Positions 10,390 through 22,460 of a DNA stretch of 64,000 bases are shown here, in pieces. This stretch comes from Pseudoneurospora amorphoporcata (taxonomy: Eukaryota > Ascomycota > Sordariomycetes > Sordariales > Sordariaceae). The DNA lies in contig MU859182.1 in NCBI GenBank assembly GCA_033297205.1, positions 42,250 through 106,249 on the forward strand. The letters are read 5' to 3'. The notes beneath the pieces are model-generated. The model saw only the letters and a program-made list of their open reading frames with translations. It was not told the DNA's origin and ran no database searches. Each line of letters starts with the position of its first letter. Position 1 is the stretch's first letter. A program made the position numbers and the translations under genes.

Positions 10390-11175
10390 CGGCTTCAGTT
10401 TTGTTTTCCTTCCGTCTTCACTGCATCTTGATTCTACCCAGCTTCTTTTTTGTCTTCGCATTTTTTGCCTTCTTTTAACATTGATCAGCACGCTGTGTGC
10501 ACTTCTACACAACTCCATTGTTAGGCAGTCCACCCTCGAGGATTGAAGTTTCAGCCTGCCAAGCAAACCTCTGATTATCACTGAAAAATCCCTCATTGAC
10601 AGATGCCAGTCGCCTGATAGTGAGACATTACAAGGCCTGAGCAGATAGCAATCTTCGTTCGGCTGCCTTCCAAAAAGATGATATGTGATAATTCACCCGA
10701 AGAAGAATATTCTGGAAACAGGGGGGGAAGGGGGTGCAGGAAAAAAAGAGTAGAAAAGAAGTTGTATCAGCTCCTGATATTGGCCCTGTGGCTGCGCTAT
10801 TGCAGAGAAAAAATACACTCCCCTGTCTCCTTCCTAACACGGAGGAGCAGGCCCGGTAAGGAAAGGGATGTGAACGAAAACGAAAGGTTTTGGCTGCTGC
10901 AGGAGAAGCCAGAATGGGACGAGCTCGACATCAATTTGGAATTTTAGATTATGCTGTTGGTGATGAGAGACCTTTATGATCTTCTTGTCGTTAGCCTTGT
11001 CGCTATTGCTGTTAAAAATAATTCCGGCTTTGTGAACTCAAGCATACCTCCGGATCTAGCATAATCTTATGGTCCTACGGTTCTCCGATCATGACTAGGT
11101 AGGGAGTCTACGGAACATCTCAAGTCCGTTCTACTTTGGCCGGACGCCGGCGAGAAATACCTTTGTGAGGAAATC

Positions 11176-12016
11176 TTACCATCGCCCAAAAGACCTCTGC
11201 TTCAACGGAGTTATCCGGTCGCCACATTTTTGAGGTTGCAAAGGCAGCATATGTTTGGAATAGAGAACAGTGTCTCCGCACCCTAAACAGGCGGTGGTGT
11301 AAGGAACAAGATTGTAAATGCCGTGGCCCACAACGGCGTGCCATGACACGGCTACCATTTCTGGATCGCCGATATATGTCTGTACTCCTGATATCAGGTA
11401 ACATCGGAGCAAAGGATAATCGGCCGGTGGCCTGTCGTCGTCTCAGGGTGACCGGATGACTGTTGTGCGTTAGTGATGTGTCTGCTCATGTGCACCTGTA
11501 CAGTTTGATAGGAGGATGTGGAAAGGCAAAAGTGTGACAAGCACCATGAAGACATGAGGCCTTGTTTTACCCCCGCCCCACGCCTGCTGGGGGATCTGCT
11601 CGGACCCCAGATTTATGGTTTGTTCGGTGTATTACGAGGGTGTGTACGATGCAGGGGAGAGGTGACTGACCAGTGATGTTCGTGTTGGCGAAGCTGCCAA
11701 AGCCTGCCATGGCCGAGTGCCGCCCCTCTTGTGTAATCTCCAAGGCTCGAACCGTTGTCGGTGGCGTCACGAGCACCAGAGGCGACATGGTTAAACCCGT
11801 ACTTCTCGTCATCAAGGACGGTCTGGAGCAGCACATCACACAGAGCGCCAGTCTTGTATCCAATGAGGTTTGCTGATAGCCTAGCATTATTGGATTGGTG
11901 GTCTCGTGGGTATCCGGGCATGGCTCTGGCCCATGGGTGATAACAGGCTCAGGCTGTATGGACGCTGCTGCAGATGGTATCAGCAATGTTTGCAACTTTA
12001 TTGTGTCCAAGTCCAA
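11176..12016 (-). pseudogene. possible decayed gene
   Basis: The minus strand carries protein-like fragments that do not share one frame. 11921-11640 reads ANLIGYKTGALCDVLLQTVL and continues to GDYTRGAALG, while a neighbouring frame continues GFGSFANTNITG and is followed by a plausible GTCAGT donor. 11412-11176 reads YLISGVQTYIGDPEMVAVSW and continues through a GCGD motif. Together they look like exons of one gene with frameshifts, but I cannot name a family and chance open frames are possible. Confidence 0.25.
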
Positions 12017-12383
12017 GAAGGAGCAGAAACGAAGCGGGAGAAAAGACGAGAAGGGAAAAGCGTTAAATTGGAGAAGCTGCGAGCCAAGATGACCGCAGTG
12101 ACTGGGAGTAAAGTCCAGCCGTTGGCCGCCTTCAGGTGACCACAGCAGAGGTACCTTCCCTGCTATCCATTGTGTAAGGTGAATGGGGCACGGCTAGCAG
12201 CTTAGGAAGGCACGGAGGAATGAAGATGGGAAGCCACAAGCCGACCTCAAGATTCCGAGGTGCACGTCAACGGGGAAGGTGCGACCATGGCATCCACAAC
12301 CAGCCAAAGAAATCTCTTCTTTGCTCCCACAAAACACAATCTTTTCCAGGCTGCTCTGCAGATCGGTTCGGGACATTAAGTCC

Positions 12384-12713
12384 ATGGCGGTCAGCCAAAC
12401 AGCTCAAGCAGCCGTTATCTCCCACCCACCTCAAGCTTTCCATCGTCTGCGTCCAACCAACTGCCATAATGATACCATCCTACCAGCTACACAACACCAT
12501 TTGGGGGAAAATCGAGCCCCGTCGCCGACCGCTTCGCATCTTCAAACATCTCCAGGCTTGGTATCCATTTTCGGCGACTTGCTGCAAATAGCCCGGGGCT
12601 TGACCAACGACCAACTGCCCCAGCAAGTAGTGCAAGTCATCAAACAAGACTCTCCAACTCCTCACCGTCATTTTAGTCGAGTTCGGTCTACATCTGCTCT
12701 TTCTTCGGCATGA
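12384..12713 (+). CDS. doubtful hypothetical protein
   Basis: An ATG-started open frame of 109 residues ending at a TGA. The C-terminal half contains a moderately protein-like stretch (IFGDLLQIARGLTND, then QVIKQDSPTPHRHF); the N-terminal half is His/Pro/Thr-rich. No family, signal peptide or nearby partner gene is recognised. It may be a chance frame in a gene-poor region. Confidence 0.15.
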   Translation: MAVSQTAQAAVISHPPQAFHRLRPTNCHNDTILPATQHHLGENRAPSPTASHLQTSPGLVSIFGDLLQIARGLTNDQLPQQVVQVIKQDSPTPHRHFSRVRSTSALSSA

Positions 12714-13861
12714 TTCGGTGGCATATGTTGTCTCCTCGGCAATATCTTCCAGTCCTGACGTTGGTGGTGTACATCGGATGACAGTGCATTACCCGACGCC
12801 GATGAGCGACCATGTCAACAAGGGTGCAGTTTCGTTACATGCATATTCAGTTGTAGGTGAGGACTGAGGCGGCCCGTAACACCACCACTACCACTGTATC
12901 CCATACAAGTAAACACTAAAAACCACTTCAGTTACATCCCTGCTAACCCCAACGTCTTCCCAGCTGCGACCGTGCGACTCGTCCACTCCAGAGATTTTGC
13001 TTGCAGCTATTAGAAATCATGTTACTTGAGTCACATGTGCAATTCCTACCAATACATACCCTAACACCACTCCTGCCTCCCTCTGGACACTTGCTCGCCA
13101 GCGCCTCATTCGAGCCTCCGGGGAGCGAATGGTTACGGACCCGACAGAACGGTACAAGTCGCCGACTAGAATTCCTCAGCCTTCTTCTGGTCTACTCACC
13201 GTTCGATGATGACACCGGCTAGCCGGCAAATTTGCCCGTTATTTGGAATTTGAGTCGCCGGGCATAGGCTTCCGGTTCCGTCAACGAGACGATATTCATA
13301 AGATAGCGCCTTTTTCTTTACCGGATGACACCTCCTGGATCCAAGTCTATACCGAACAGTAAAATATCTGGTCGGCCGTTCGATGGTGTGAACGGATGTA
13401 CAACATCAGCCTTAAACTTACCACGGCCAGATATACGTTTCAGCGACATCGCGTCACAACATCCATTACAACTCCCTACGAATGAGCGTCAGAAAGTGCC
13501 GCGTTAAGCGCTTCACGGAATGTCGGTTCATACAGTACACAATAAGAATTGTTTGCTAGCAGAATGGGCTGAAGACAGCTAGCTTCTCCCTTAGCTGGAA
13601 GCCCAGCCCAGTGTTGAGCCGGAGAGCCTAGCTCAAAGACGGTCCTTGGAAGCCACATAGGCCGGCCATCATGCCTAAGCCGGCCACGAATAACGCTCCT
13701 CCAATTTACATGTTCTATTTCAGAAGGAAATGTCTCATTGGCACAATTCCCATACCCCCCATGACATCCCTTGCTTTTCCTTACAGGGGCTCTTATACAT
13801 GAAAGCCACCTGCATGCAACATCCTCACCGTCTGCTGCTACAATTCCATGGCTATTTTGAC

Positions 13862-13862
<1 letters not shown>

Positions 13863-13937
<75 letters not shown>
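13863..13937. repeat. T75 homopolymer
   Basis: An uninterrupted run of 75 T residues. It has no flanking target-site duplication that I can see and no upstream retroelement body. Length is likely to be inexact because of sequencing or assembly error. Confidence 0.9.
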
Positions 13938-16330
13938 CGAGATGGCTGCATGCAAGCTGCAGTTTCTATAGGCCTAACATGGCACTAAGTTTCCCTTCCT
14001 CACATCGGGACCGAATGAACAGGCGAACAGAGGTCTTCAGTGCCGACGTGCCGATGCTCTCTATAACCGAGATGATGACAGGGGTGACAAAAGGAGACTG
14101 GATCTTCAAAGTGAGCCTATCCCATACTAAAGTGAGCTTTCCAGTGGCTCGATGAGTGCCGGGCACAAGATAAGCTCATCTTTTCTTCTTCTACCTCACC
14201 TTCAATGACATACCCCGGATTCACATCTTCCCCACCTACTAGTGCCCATAGGGGTCCATTTACGACGGGAATATTTCTACAAGCAGCCAAAATCGCGTAA
14301 CTAAGACGTTTTCTCCGGGATGGCTGAAGGGAAGTGCCACGGCGAACGCTTCGTTAATTAGCCGCCGAACCACAGAGCCACAGCAAAATAATGCCATGTC
14401 ACAGTCCCTGCCTCTCCTCCGCATCCTGTCGGTGAAACTTTGCTTGTACTTGCATATTATTTTGTGGGCACGGGGTACAAGGAAGAGACGAAATTTCTCA
14501 GCTCCTTACTGAAATGGTTTAGCCGGTTTAAGGGGAACCCGGAAGCAAACAAGTGCAAGCGTCCCAAATATCAGATATCAAATCCCGACGATTTGGTAAC
14601 TACTCTTATTTGTTATTACGCCAGACGCCAATGCAACAATCGAAATGCAGATGGTGCGTTTTGGCTCATGAGTCGGTGAGCTCCTTAATCTGGACTCGTG
14701 GCTTCGTGCTATCCGCGACCTTTCGAGTCCAGCCTTTGTCATAGTCTGGTCCATCTCTGTTCTGAACAAGTGTTGCCTCAAGACCGTCAAGTCTAGTGGC
14801 ATGAAGATCGAGACAGTGGATAATGCAAGTCGTACCACGGGCCCATCATACATGGAATCACATAGCACTCATCCATCCCCGTGATATACAGCCTCGCTAC
14901 CGCTACCCAGTCACTCATTAACACGAACATAAGTATGGGTGATACAGACACATATATGCGGCGAAAAACGGTATCTGTCCATGACGAAGGAACGTTGCAA
15001 CAGTGAAAAGTTTTCTCCTCGTTGGTAATTGACGCGCGTTTGTTACTACCACGCGCCTGTCGCGAGCTGCCTCTTTCTGCATCATGTCCCTCCCGTTCTC
15101 TTCTACCGTGGTAAATCACTGGATCAGGTAACACTGAACATGGAAAGACTGTGATTAGGTGCTTACCCGTGGCTGTCCAAAATTCCATGGTTGACCAATA
15201 GGAAGTAAGCCTTTTGGTATGTTTGTCAGGTAAGGCAGAAGAACGGTCCTTGTTAATACGAAATAGACGTTAATCGTCGCGATCAAGGGAGGGAGATTAT
15301 GTATGTGGCTCGTCTGGGTGGTGGGAGGGGCGGTTGAGGTTCCTAACTGTCAATGTAACTCTGTTGAGAGCAACGACAGTCCGAGTAACTGAGGCCTGAT
15401 ACTTGGTTACATGGAGACTCACCTGGGTGTACATTGTGGTCTGAAATCTGCGCACGGAAACCAAACGAGAGCAGAAGATGAGCAAGGATAACAATGGAAG
15501 CCAAGAAAGTGAGAAGAAATTGCGGCGACACAATTACCCTTTCCATTATCCCACGTGGTCTCTGAAAGGTAGACAGTACCTTGCTGTCAGAAACGCCCAC
15601 TCAAGCACGAAAACCGAAACACCACCGTTCCCTGGCACGACACTCCTGGGTGGCAGCAAGTTCGAGGCTATCCTGGCGACTCGAAGTGAGTGCCTTCCTT
15701 GAAAATTTAACACAGTCGATCCATTCCCTTGCTTCCAAACACCACGTTTTCCCCATGATTTGATCCCGTCCCTGCATACGCCGCTCTTGAAAAAACTGAG
15801 AAATGACTTCACTGCATCGGTATCCTTTCTGCCTTGCGTGGTCACCATGGTCGTCGTTGCTCCTTGTAGACGCTGACCTCATGAAACGGGATGTATGTAG
15901 GGCAGGTATGGATGATTCCGGGGAAGCAAAAAAGGAGGACGAAATGACGCCAGCCAGCAATCAATCAATCCGTCTCTCTGACTCTGTCTGCGCAAGGGCA
16001 ACAAACAAAACATACACATGATCATACAATAGACCTTCGTATAAGCAAGCCCAAGCCAAAACGACCCCCATCGGATTCACGTACAGGCAAGCGGGAAGGG
16101 CAAGCGGGAAACAATGGCCCTGATGACTACTGCGAGAAGGAGGCGTTGCGTGCCTCTATCAGCATTCTAAACTTAACGACCTTTCTGCATCATCAAACAA
16201 TGTGCAGAGAGACTGACACATCCCACTCACTGCCAGTGAGAAAGTTAGATCTTCATAACGCCATGAAGATATGCGTCGTCATGATCAGCAAACAATACGT
16301 AAGAGATCATCGCATAGCATAGATAAGAAG

Positions 16331-16354
16331 AAAAAAAAAAAAAAAAAAAAAAAA
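16331..16354. repeat. A24 homopolymer
   Basis: An uninterrupted run of 24 A residues following an AAGAAG context. No adjoining element was recognised. Confidence 0.9.
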
Positions 16355-17131
16355 CGTGTGGCAAGAAAACAAAGCTATTCTCAACGCCATCTATGTCAGT
16401 CAAAGATTGCATTCCGATCTGAAAGGAGAATTCCCAAGGGTCATCATCACCGCAATACCCTGTTCAGGGACAATTATCGCAAACTTCATCATCCTAGGTA
16501 TGCTTGTTGACTTGCAATTTCTTCATGCGTGTGAATCACATACATAAGCCTCGGTCGGTTTCAGGAAGGCAAGCCCACGTATTCGGGAAGAAGTGAGGAG
16601 AGGGGTTAAGGTGTGAATACCTAATTGTTGTTCGCCTAGCGAATGGATTACGGGAAATGAATTTATTCACAGTAGAAGAGAACGCATTCACTGCAGGGAT
16701 TTTGGGCAGAAACAGTTATGACACCCAGAACTTGTGGCCATTGCAGATAGATGATCATATACTTGAATTTGTAGATACAGGAAAAACACAAATCATGTAT
16801 GTTATGAACAGCAAGCAGGTATCATCAAATTTTCCCGAACGCCTCCATGAGTAAAACAGAAAAAGATAATCAAGTTTTGCCGCCCAATATGTGGAATTCC
16901 ATCGCGTGTATATGTAGATGAGCCATCCAGCCGTTAGATAACATGGTAGAAGAAAAAAAGACGAAGGGAAGAAATGTGGTATCTGTAGTGATAAATCGGC
17001 TGCCTTCGTGATGAAGGAAGAAAGGGACATGTGGAGTGTTAAGAAAAGAATAAGTTTCAAGAAAAGAAGAGAGTCCATGTACCCAAAACCCCAAAGAATC
17101 ATGAAAACAAGAAGAGGACGATGGAGTGAAC

Positions 17132-17149
17132 AAAAAAAAAAAAAAAAAA
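17132..17149. repeat. A18 homopolymer
   Basis: Eighteen A residues about 160 bp from the stop codon of the minus-strand gene ending at 17309. On that strand it is a T18 run, possibly in or near the 3' UTR. Confidence 0.9.
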
Positions 17150-17308
17150 GGACAGCGCTAAACCCTCCCTCCCAACAAAGCCTTCCAAGCATTATTCCCA
17201 AGAACCAAGTAAGTAATAAACCCATCCCGGTTTTCCAAATCGCATCACGCCCACGCCTGCACTACTCGTAATCCCCCCAAGGCCAATTAGCCTTCACCCC
17301 CCTAGAAA

Positions 17309-19030
17309 TCAACCCATCCTCCGATTCGGCGTCGACAGCGGCAGGATCTTTTTGCAAACCTTGCAATCCAGCTCCTGTGGCCTCTTATGCGTGACCCAGC
17401 AGTCGCACACCCACACCGCGTTCTTCTCCTTGTGCAGCTCAATAAGCACACCGGGACGGTAAAATTTCTTCTTGATGCCGCAGTCTATGCAGAACCGGCG
17501 GATGCCCCAGGTTTCTTGGATGCGGGGGGATTGGTCTGATGAGCTGTAGCCGGTGGAGGCGGTGCGGCGGGTAGAGGAAGATCCTTGGTTTCTGGAGGAA
17601 GCGGCAGCGGCGGCGAGGGAGGAGCGCGTGACGGAGGGGTCGTAGTGTGGATTTGAGGTTAGGGAGAAGGTGTTGTGGGAGGATGTGGTGGAGTGTTGGG
17701 AGGAGGTTGAGGGGGAGAGAGGGGGGTTGTTTTGGGGTTGGGTGATGTTTATTGTTGGGGCTTGTTGTTGTTGTTGTTGTTGTTGTCTTGATGAGACGGC
17801 CGAGGAGACTGAACCCCGCTGGCTCTTTTGGTCGTTGTTGTTACTGGAGTCGTTGCTATCAGGAGCATCCTCCAGATCGTTCTTCCACCTGAACAACTCA
17901 AAGTTCTCGGGTTTCTTGACCTTGAAGCAGTGATAGCACCCAAAGGAGCCGGGGTGCTTGCCGTCATCCTTGTCGCCGCCCCGGCCAGCGGAGGAGGTGT
18001 TGTTGGGCCAGAACCGCTTGAAGTTGATCTCGGCGTACATGACGCACCGGATCTTGTCCTCTTCGGGGCACTTGGAAGGATCAAAGTGGTCTCTGAAGAA
18101 CCGGTTTGCCATCTGAGCCCTGGTGACGTCGAAATAGTCCAGGTGTGACTGGATCATCATCATGATGTTGAATTGATCCTTCATTAAACGCTCAATGGGA
18201 GCCTTCTCGTGACGCTGTATTTGTGGGAGTGTCATGACGGAAGACCCTGTGAATGGAGGCAATATTGTGCCTGCTGAAAGGCTGGGATAGGCCTGGGCGC
18301 TGGTGGTGTAGGCGTACACTGGTTGATAAGTTTGCATAGGAAGCTGATGATAGTTGTGCATCGGCTGCTGAGCTGGGTAAGGGTGGCCCATATGTTGGTG
18401 GTACCCGTATGAGGATGAGGGTGGGTACGTCGTTGTTCGTTGTGACGGGACCGGCATCGATGGGTAGAGCGACATTGGTGGCGGAGGGGCAACCTGAGCA
18501 TGCAAGTAATGCGATGGAGCGGGGATTAATGACGAAGGGAGCGCCTGAGAGGTGTGGTGGTGCTGTGTGTGGTGGTAGGACGACGGCGGGTTATACGTCC
18601 TGGTCAAGACCGGGGGGCTGGCCATGGAGTCAGAGGAGCTGGAGTCCGTGACTGGTGACATGGTCCGGGAGGAAGACATGTTGGGTGTGCCGTGGGAGGC
18701 TACGGAGGATATACTTGAGACCGAAGCCGAGCGAGCCTCTGGAGGAGACCTGGGCAGTTGAGAGGAGGTCTGGTATCCGACTGGGTAGACGGGCATCTCG
18801 CGATATAGATCCGGAGAGAAGTAAGGGGACTTGTGCTCAGGGGCAGGGGCAAGCAAACGATGTGATGAGCCACCGAAGTGGTAGAGGTGTTGTGGTTGAG
18901 GGTATGCGACGACCTCCGTCATCTTCTGATCGTCTAGAGAATGGTGCCAAGTAGAGGTACCACTGGGAGAGTTTGGGTTGTGAACAGAGGCCAACTCCTC
19001 AGAAGGAGAGCGTTTGTTCAAGTAGAGCAT
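17309..19030 (-). CDS. protein with conserved Cys-rich, zinc-ribbon-like motifs
   Basis: Single exon, 573 residues, ATG at 19030. Residues 1-275 are Ser/Pro/Tyr/His/Gln-rich and probably disordered. From about 277 a conserved-looking segment begins (IERLMKDQFNIMMMIQSHLD), leading to FRDHFDPSKCPEEDKIRCVM. At about 361 comes GCYHCFKVKKPENFELF with a CxxC pair. A low-complexity spacer with Q8 follows (near 17766-17789). The last 65 residues carry RRFCIDCGIKKKFYRPG, VWVCDCWVTHKRP and ELDCKVCKKILP, that is three CxxC or CxC motifs. The pattern suggests structural zinc binding and possibly nuclear or ubiquitin-related work, but I recognise no named domain and do not assign a function. Composition resembles fungal regulators. 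The gene is isolated, with more than 6 kb of spacer on each side. Confidence 0.8.
   Translation of the reverse strand: MLYLNKRSPSEELASVHNPNSPSGTSTWHHSLDDQKMTEVVAYPQPQHLYHFGGSSHRLLAPAPEHKSPYFSPDLYREMPVYPVGYQTSSQLPRSPPEARSASVSSISSVASHGTPNMSSSRTMSPVTDSSSSDSMASPPVLTRTYNPPSSYHHTQHHHTSQALPSSLIPAPSHYLHAQVAPPPPMSLYPSMPVPSQRTTTYPPSSSYGYHQHMGHPYPAQQPMHNYHQLPMQTYQPVYAYTTSAQAYPSLSAGTILPPFTGSSVMTLPQIQRHEKAPIERLMKDQFNIMMMIQSHLDYFDVTRAQMANRFFRDHFDPSKCPEEDKIRCVMYAEINFKRFWPNNTSSAGRGGDKDDGKHPGSFGCYHCFKVKKPENFELFRWKNDLEDAPDSNDSSNNNDQKSQRGSVSSAVSSRQQQQQQQQAPTINITQPQNNPPLSPSTSSQHSTTSSHNTFSLTSNPHYDPSVTRSSLAAAAASSRNQGSSSTRRTASTGYSSSDQSPRIQETWGIRRFCIDCGIKKKFYRPGVLIELHKEKNAVWVCDCWVTHKRPQELDCKVCKKILPLSTPNRRMG
17766..17789. 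repeat. (TTG)8 trinucleotide repeat, poly-Gln coding
   Basis: Eight TTG units on the plus strand read as CAA glutamine codons in the minus-strand Cys-rich gene. The glutamine run lies between its two Cys-rich regions and is likely length-variable. Confidence 0.8.
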
Positions 19031-21115
19031 GGTGAGATGAGTTTGTATGGTTTAGTTTGGGGGGAAAGGATGAAGAACAGCCAGAGGGAGAAAGAGCTGC
19101 AGAAGGATATCGTTTTGGACTCGGGACCTTGGAGGTACTTTGTAGGTTTAATACTGGCGTGGGCAACAGCAAACGTGCTGGTGGCAGAACGAACTCCGGG
19201 CCGTGATTCGCAGGAGGCCTATCAACCAGTGCCTAAACTAGACGCCTGAACCACACAGTCGGGTTCTGTAGAACAGCAAAGCCCCGCCAAAAACGGTCGA
19301 CCAGGGTGCCACCGAGGGATTCAGGCGAGGTGGTATCGTCCTTGTTATCGCCGTCGTATGCGTCGAGGTCGGAAGGGTGATGGATGCAAGCTATTCCGAG
19401 GGGTGTTTGTTGCAAAACTTGGGGGAGTCGAAAGATGGTGTTGATCGAACTGAAGCTTGGGGATCATCACGATGGATGGAAAAGAGCGAGCAATGGGGCA
19501 TTCAAGTACTCTCTCAGGAAGCGAGTAGACGGCCATCCTCGGACGGGTACCGAACACGGTGGACTCGATGCAGGCAAGGCAATGGAGATGTGGATGGGGC
19601 AGGAACGGGCAAACTGAAGGGCTTGCAGCTTGCTAGTGTAGAGACGAAGACGAGGCCAGACTCCAAGTAGTGGCATCGGTCCTCTTGCTAGGATGTCTTG
19701 GTTGTGGATAAAGGTGAATGGGTTGAAGGCGTCCATTATGGGTGCTGTATGGAACATGTATTTGGGCTAATACTTGGACAGTGCCATTCCCAGAGGTACC
19801 ATGATACATGCGACTGGGAGAGGGGGGTCTCCTTTTGTTTTATCTTTTACACACGCCATGCTGCCTTGCGTAAGGTACCTACATCGCAAACAACTTGAAC
19901 GCAGTAAGCCTATTCGAGAAAGTCATGCGAGGAACAAGTGTATTACACTTTTGGAAGAATATCTGGTGAGATGTGTAAAGAGAGGTAGGTTGGGTGTAGA
20001 TATATGCAGCAAAAAGAAAACAAGATTGTGGGCAACTTTCCTGATAGTGACTGTTGTGGAAAAGAAAAAAAGAGAAGACAAAAGACTCCTCGAAGTGAGA
20101 AGTGCAAAGGCAGTGAGAGCAAGGTTGACCCGGTACCGCCACGGAAGACTCCCGCCCCTGCCCTGGCCGGTCACCAAGTTAGAAAGTGTGCCCTGCGAGG
20201 CGGCTTGTTCTTTGTGGACTTGCAGGCCTACATCTGTGATGGGTCTCCACTCCACACGCCAAACTGCATAAGGTACCTTATGGAATGTTTATCCACGTCC
20301 CGGCTTGCCCCGGACAGTGGTTTCTTGTGTTCCCCTCGTTCAGAACTCCTCAGGGCCGCGCTACGGGGCTGAACAGCCTCCCAGGTACAGCCGACCAAAG
20401 AAGGCGACCAGATCTGACCCAAGACATCACCCAATGCAAAGCACAACAAGCTAAGGCAGTAAAATACAGCCTACCTACAAGAATGAGGCTGCGCAAGCCA
20501 GCACGTACCCGGCCTGACTTATTTTATGTCTTTCCTAATCCTGCCTGCGAAGCGCGCACCCGAGAGCTAGTGCACTTGGGATTGTGGATCTGGGTCTGTA
20601 TAACGTTAAGCAAAAGTTGAAAAGACGGGAGGGAAGCGCGGCAGACCCCGTAATTTGTTGCGGGTTGATACGTATGATCATCCCATTCTGCTACATCAAT
20701 AGCATAGCGTACCGTTTCCTGCTAAAGAAAATAAAGGGAAGAGCCCTTACTATCACCCAGGCATAAAGTGGCAGAGCAGAGTAGGGGCAAACTGAACGAA
20801 TGAAAGAATGAATAAATGGGCCAAAGTCAAACCGGGGGGTTCTGGGGTTGTTCGAGGAATTGCATGCTGTGTGTGTGTGCTTGGAACCGAGAGGTGTGCC
20901 ACGCAACGCCGGAAGTCTGGCGAGTATTTCCTCCCCATGGTAACCCTTGGTTTGCCAGGCAGCATCGACATCGAGGTCCCATTGAAGTGCTCATTGAGTG
21001 CCATTGAAATCTGGCATTGCTCGTCTGGATGATGTGCTTCCGTTCCGCGGGTTACATTGAAGGCTCTCGATTTTCTTGTCGACGGTTAGCAGATCCCGTC
21101 CTACCCGCCACACAG

Positions 21116-21130
21116 CCCCCCCCCCCCCCC
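21116..21130. repeat. C15 homopolymer
   Basis: Fifteen C residues in a GC-rich patch of spacer. No gene context. Confidence 0.85.
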
Positions 21131-22097
21131 GGCGAGGGCCCTAATCAATCCGTCATCCCCCGTCATCCCCGTTGACCTGAGACCGTGGAGACGTTATATC
21201 ACATGATAATATCGGCCCTTGAGTTCAGTTTTGCTGCGCGCACACAGTCTCTGCCTCAGCCGCGCCAACCTGCGTTGGGCAGGCCGTTGTCGATGTTGCA
21301 AGGCCGTTTTCAAGCGCTTCTGGTTCCGATGTCCTGGGTGTCGGTTCTCAGACCTTTTACTACCTACCCAAAAGAATGGTCTGCTGCTATCAGTAGTGCC
21401 GTGTGCTGCGCAACAAGTGCTCACCTCAGTGCACACCTCCTGTTGCAGTCTAGTAGGTAGCTAAGGTACCTACTTTCTGAATGGTCATAGGTAAAGTCCG
21501 GTCGCCAAAAAAGGGAACCGTTACTGCGTGGCACACTGCGCCCACTGTTTTCAACCCCCACTGACTATCGATGGTGTCCTCATGCCCGCCGATCCAGCAT
21601 CGGGAAGGTCGAGTTGCAGCTTTTGCTCAGTATCGAATCTGTGAGCTGCAAAGTGGAAAGCGGTGGTCCCCATGAGGGGTATTGGTGGGGGAAAGAAAAA
21701 AAAACAAGAGTGGGAAGGGGGAAGGGTGGAAGGGTCAAGGGGGAGTGGACAGTTTCGGCCCAGAATAGCCAATTAACATCGCAACTGACGTGGTGGAAAC
21801 TGGAGAAGGGAGTTGGTAACTTATGCCGTAATGGGATACTACCTCGTACGTGCTATTGCAAGTAGTTCATTCATTGCGATGCACTTCACGCCGGCAGGTT
21901 TTATTTCCGAACAAAAAGAAGGCAAGCAAACCCGAAAGACACCTGCAATGAGGGGTGTTTAGGGGTACAGTAGACTGGATGAAACTGGTAGGAAGGAGGA
22001 GGTGGGCAGATTCGTCTCATTTGCTCAAGCGGGCGCTCCCGTGCTAGCCACAAATGAGTGGAAGCCCCAGTCGCCCTCCAACCAACGGGCGCGCACT

Positions 22098-22208
22098 CGT
22101 GGACAGTGCAGGACAGTGTTTCCAGGCGTTCGGTATCCTTGGCTCTCGATATAAGGATATCTTTATTTAGTGCAAACAATTCGGGCACCATAGGGGAGAG
22201 CTCGCAAG
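22098..22208 (-). repeat. left arm of a diverged inverted repeat
   Basis: Its reverse complement aligns over about 110 bp with 22348-22460 at roughly 80-85% identity by eye. Shared blocks include GTTTGCACT, AAGGATACCGA, CGCCTGGAAACACTGTCC and GCACTGTCCACG. Many differences are C/T or G/A transitions. An AGGTACCT palindrome lies just outside the arm (22221-22228). Confidence 0.75.
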
Positions 22209-22347
22209 ATTGCACTTGATAGGTACCTAGAACTTCTCCTCTGCAACTACAGAACCCCCCATTTGCCAAGCAAGCTTTGGCGACCCGGATTCACAATTTG
22301 GCATGAGAATGAAGTATCAGCAAGTTCAAAATCCCCTTCGACTACAG

Positions 22348-22460
22348 ATCTTCCGAGCTCTCCCTTATAGTACCCAAGTTGTTTGCACTTATAAGAAATA
22401 GCCTCATATCGAGTGTCAAGGATACCGAGCGCCTGGAAACACTGTCCCGCACTGTCCACG
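22348..22460 (+). repeat. right arm of a diverged inverted repeat
   Basis: Partner of 22098-22208 in opposite orientation, with about 140 bp between the arms. No transposase frame lies between them, so this could be a non-autonomous element, a remnant, or a local inverted duplication that has since mutated. Confidence 0.75.

Larger units (their letters stand above)
10390..17308. other. 6.9-kb gene-poor region
   Basis: I found no convincing intact gene. Items noted: protein-like but frame-broken minus-strand stretches at 11176-11412 and 11640-12016, a plus-strand open frame at 12384-12713 of doubtful status, and homopolymers at 13863-13937 (T75), 16331-16354 (A24) and 17132-17149 (A18). The final few hundred bases probably include the 3' UTR of the 17.3-19.0 kb gene. 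Confidence 0.4.

Noticed and set aside
13476..13955. Minus-strand open frame with a poly-Lys run
   Set aside because: The Lys run is only the translation of the T75 homopolymer; the rest is not protein-like.
21175..21181. CTGAGA string reminiscent of a TPP riboswitch core
   Set aside because: The second conserved core and flanking stems are absent, and there is no thiamine gene nearby.
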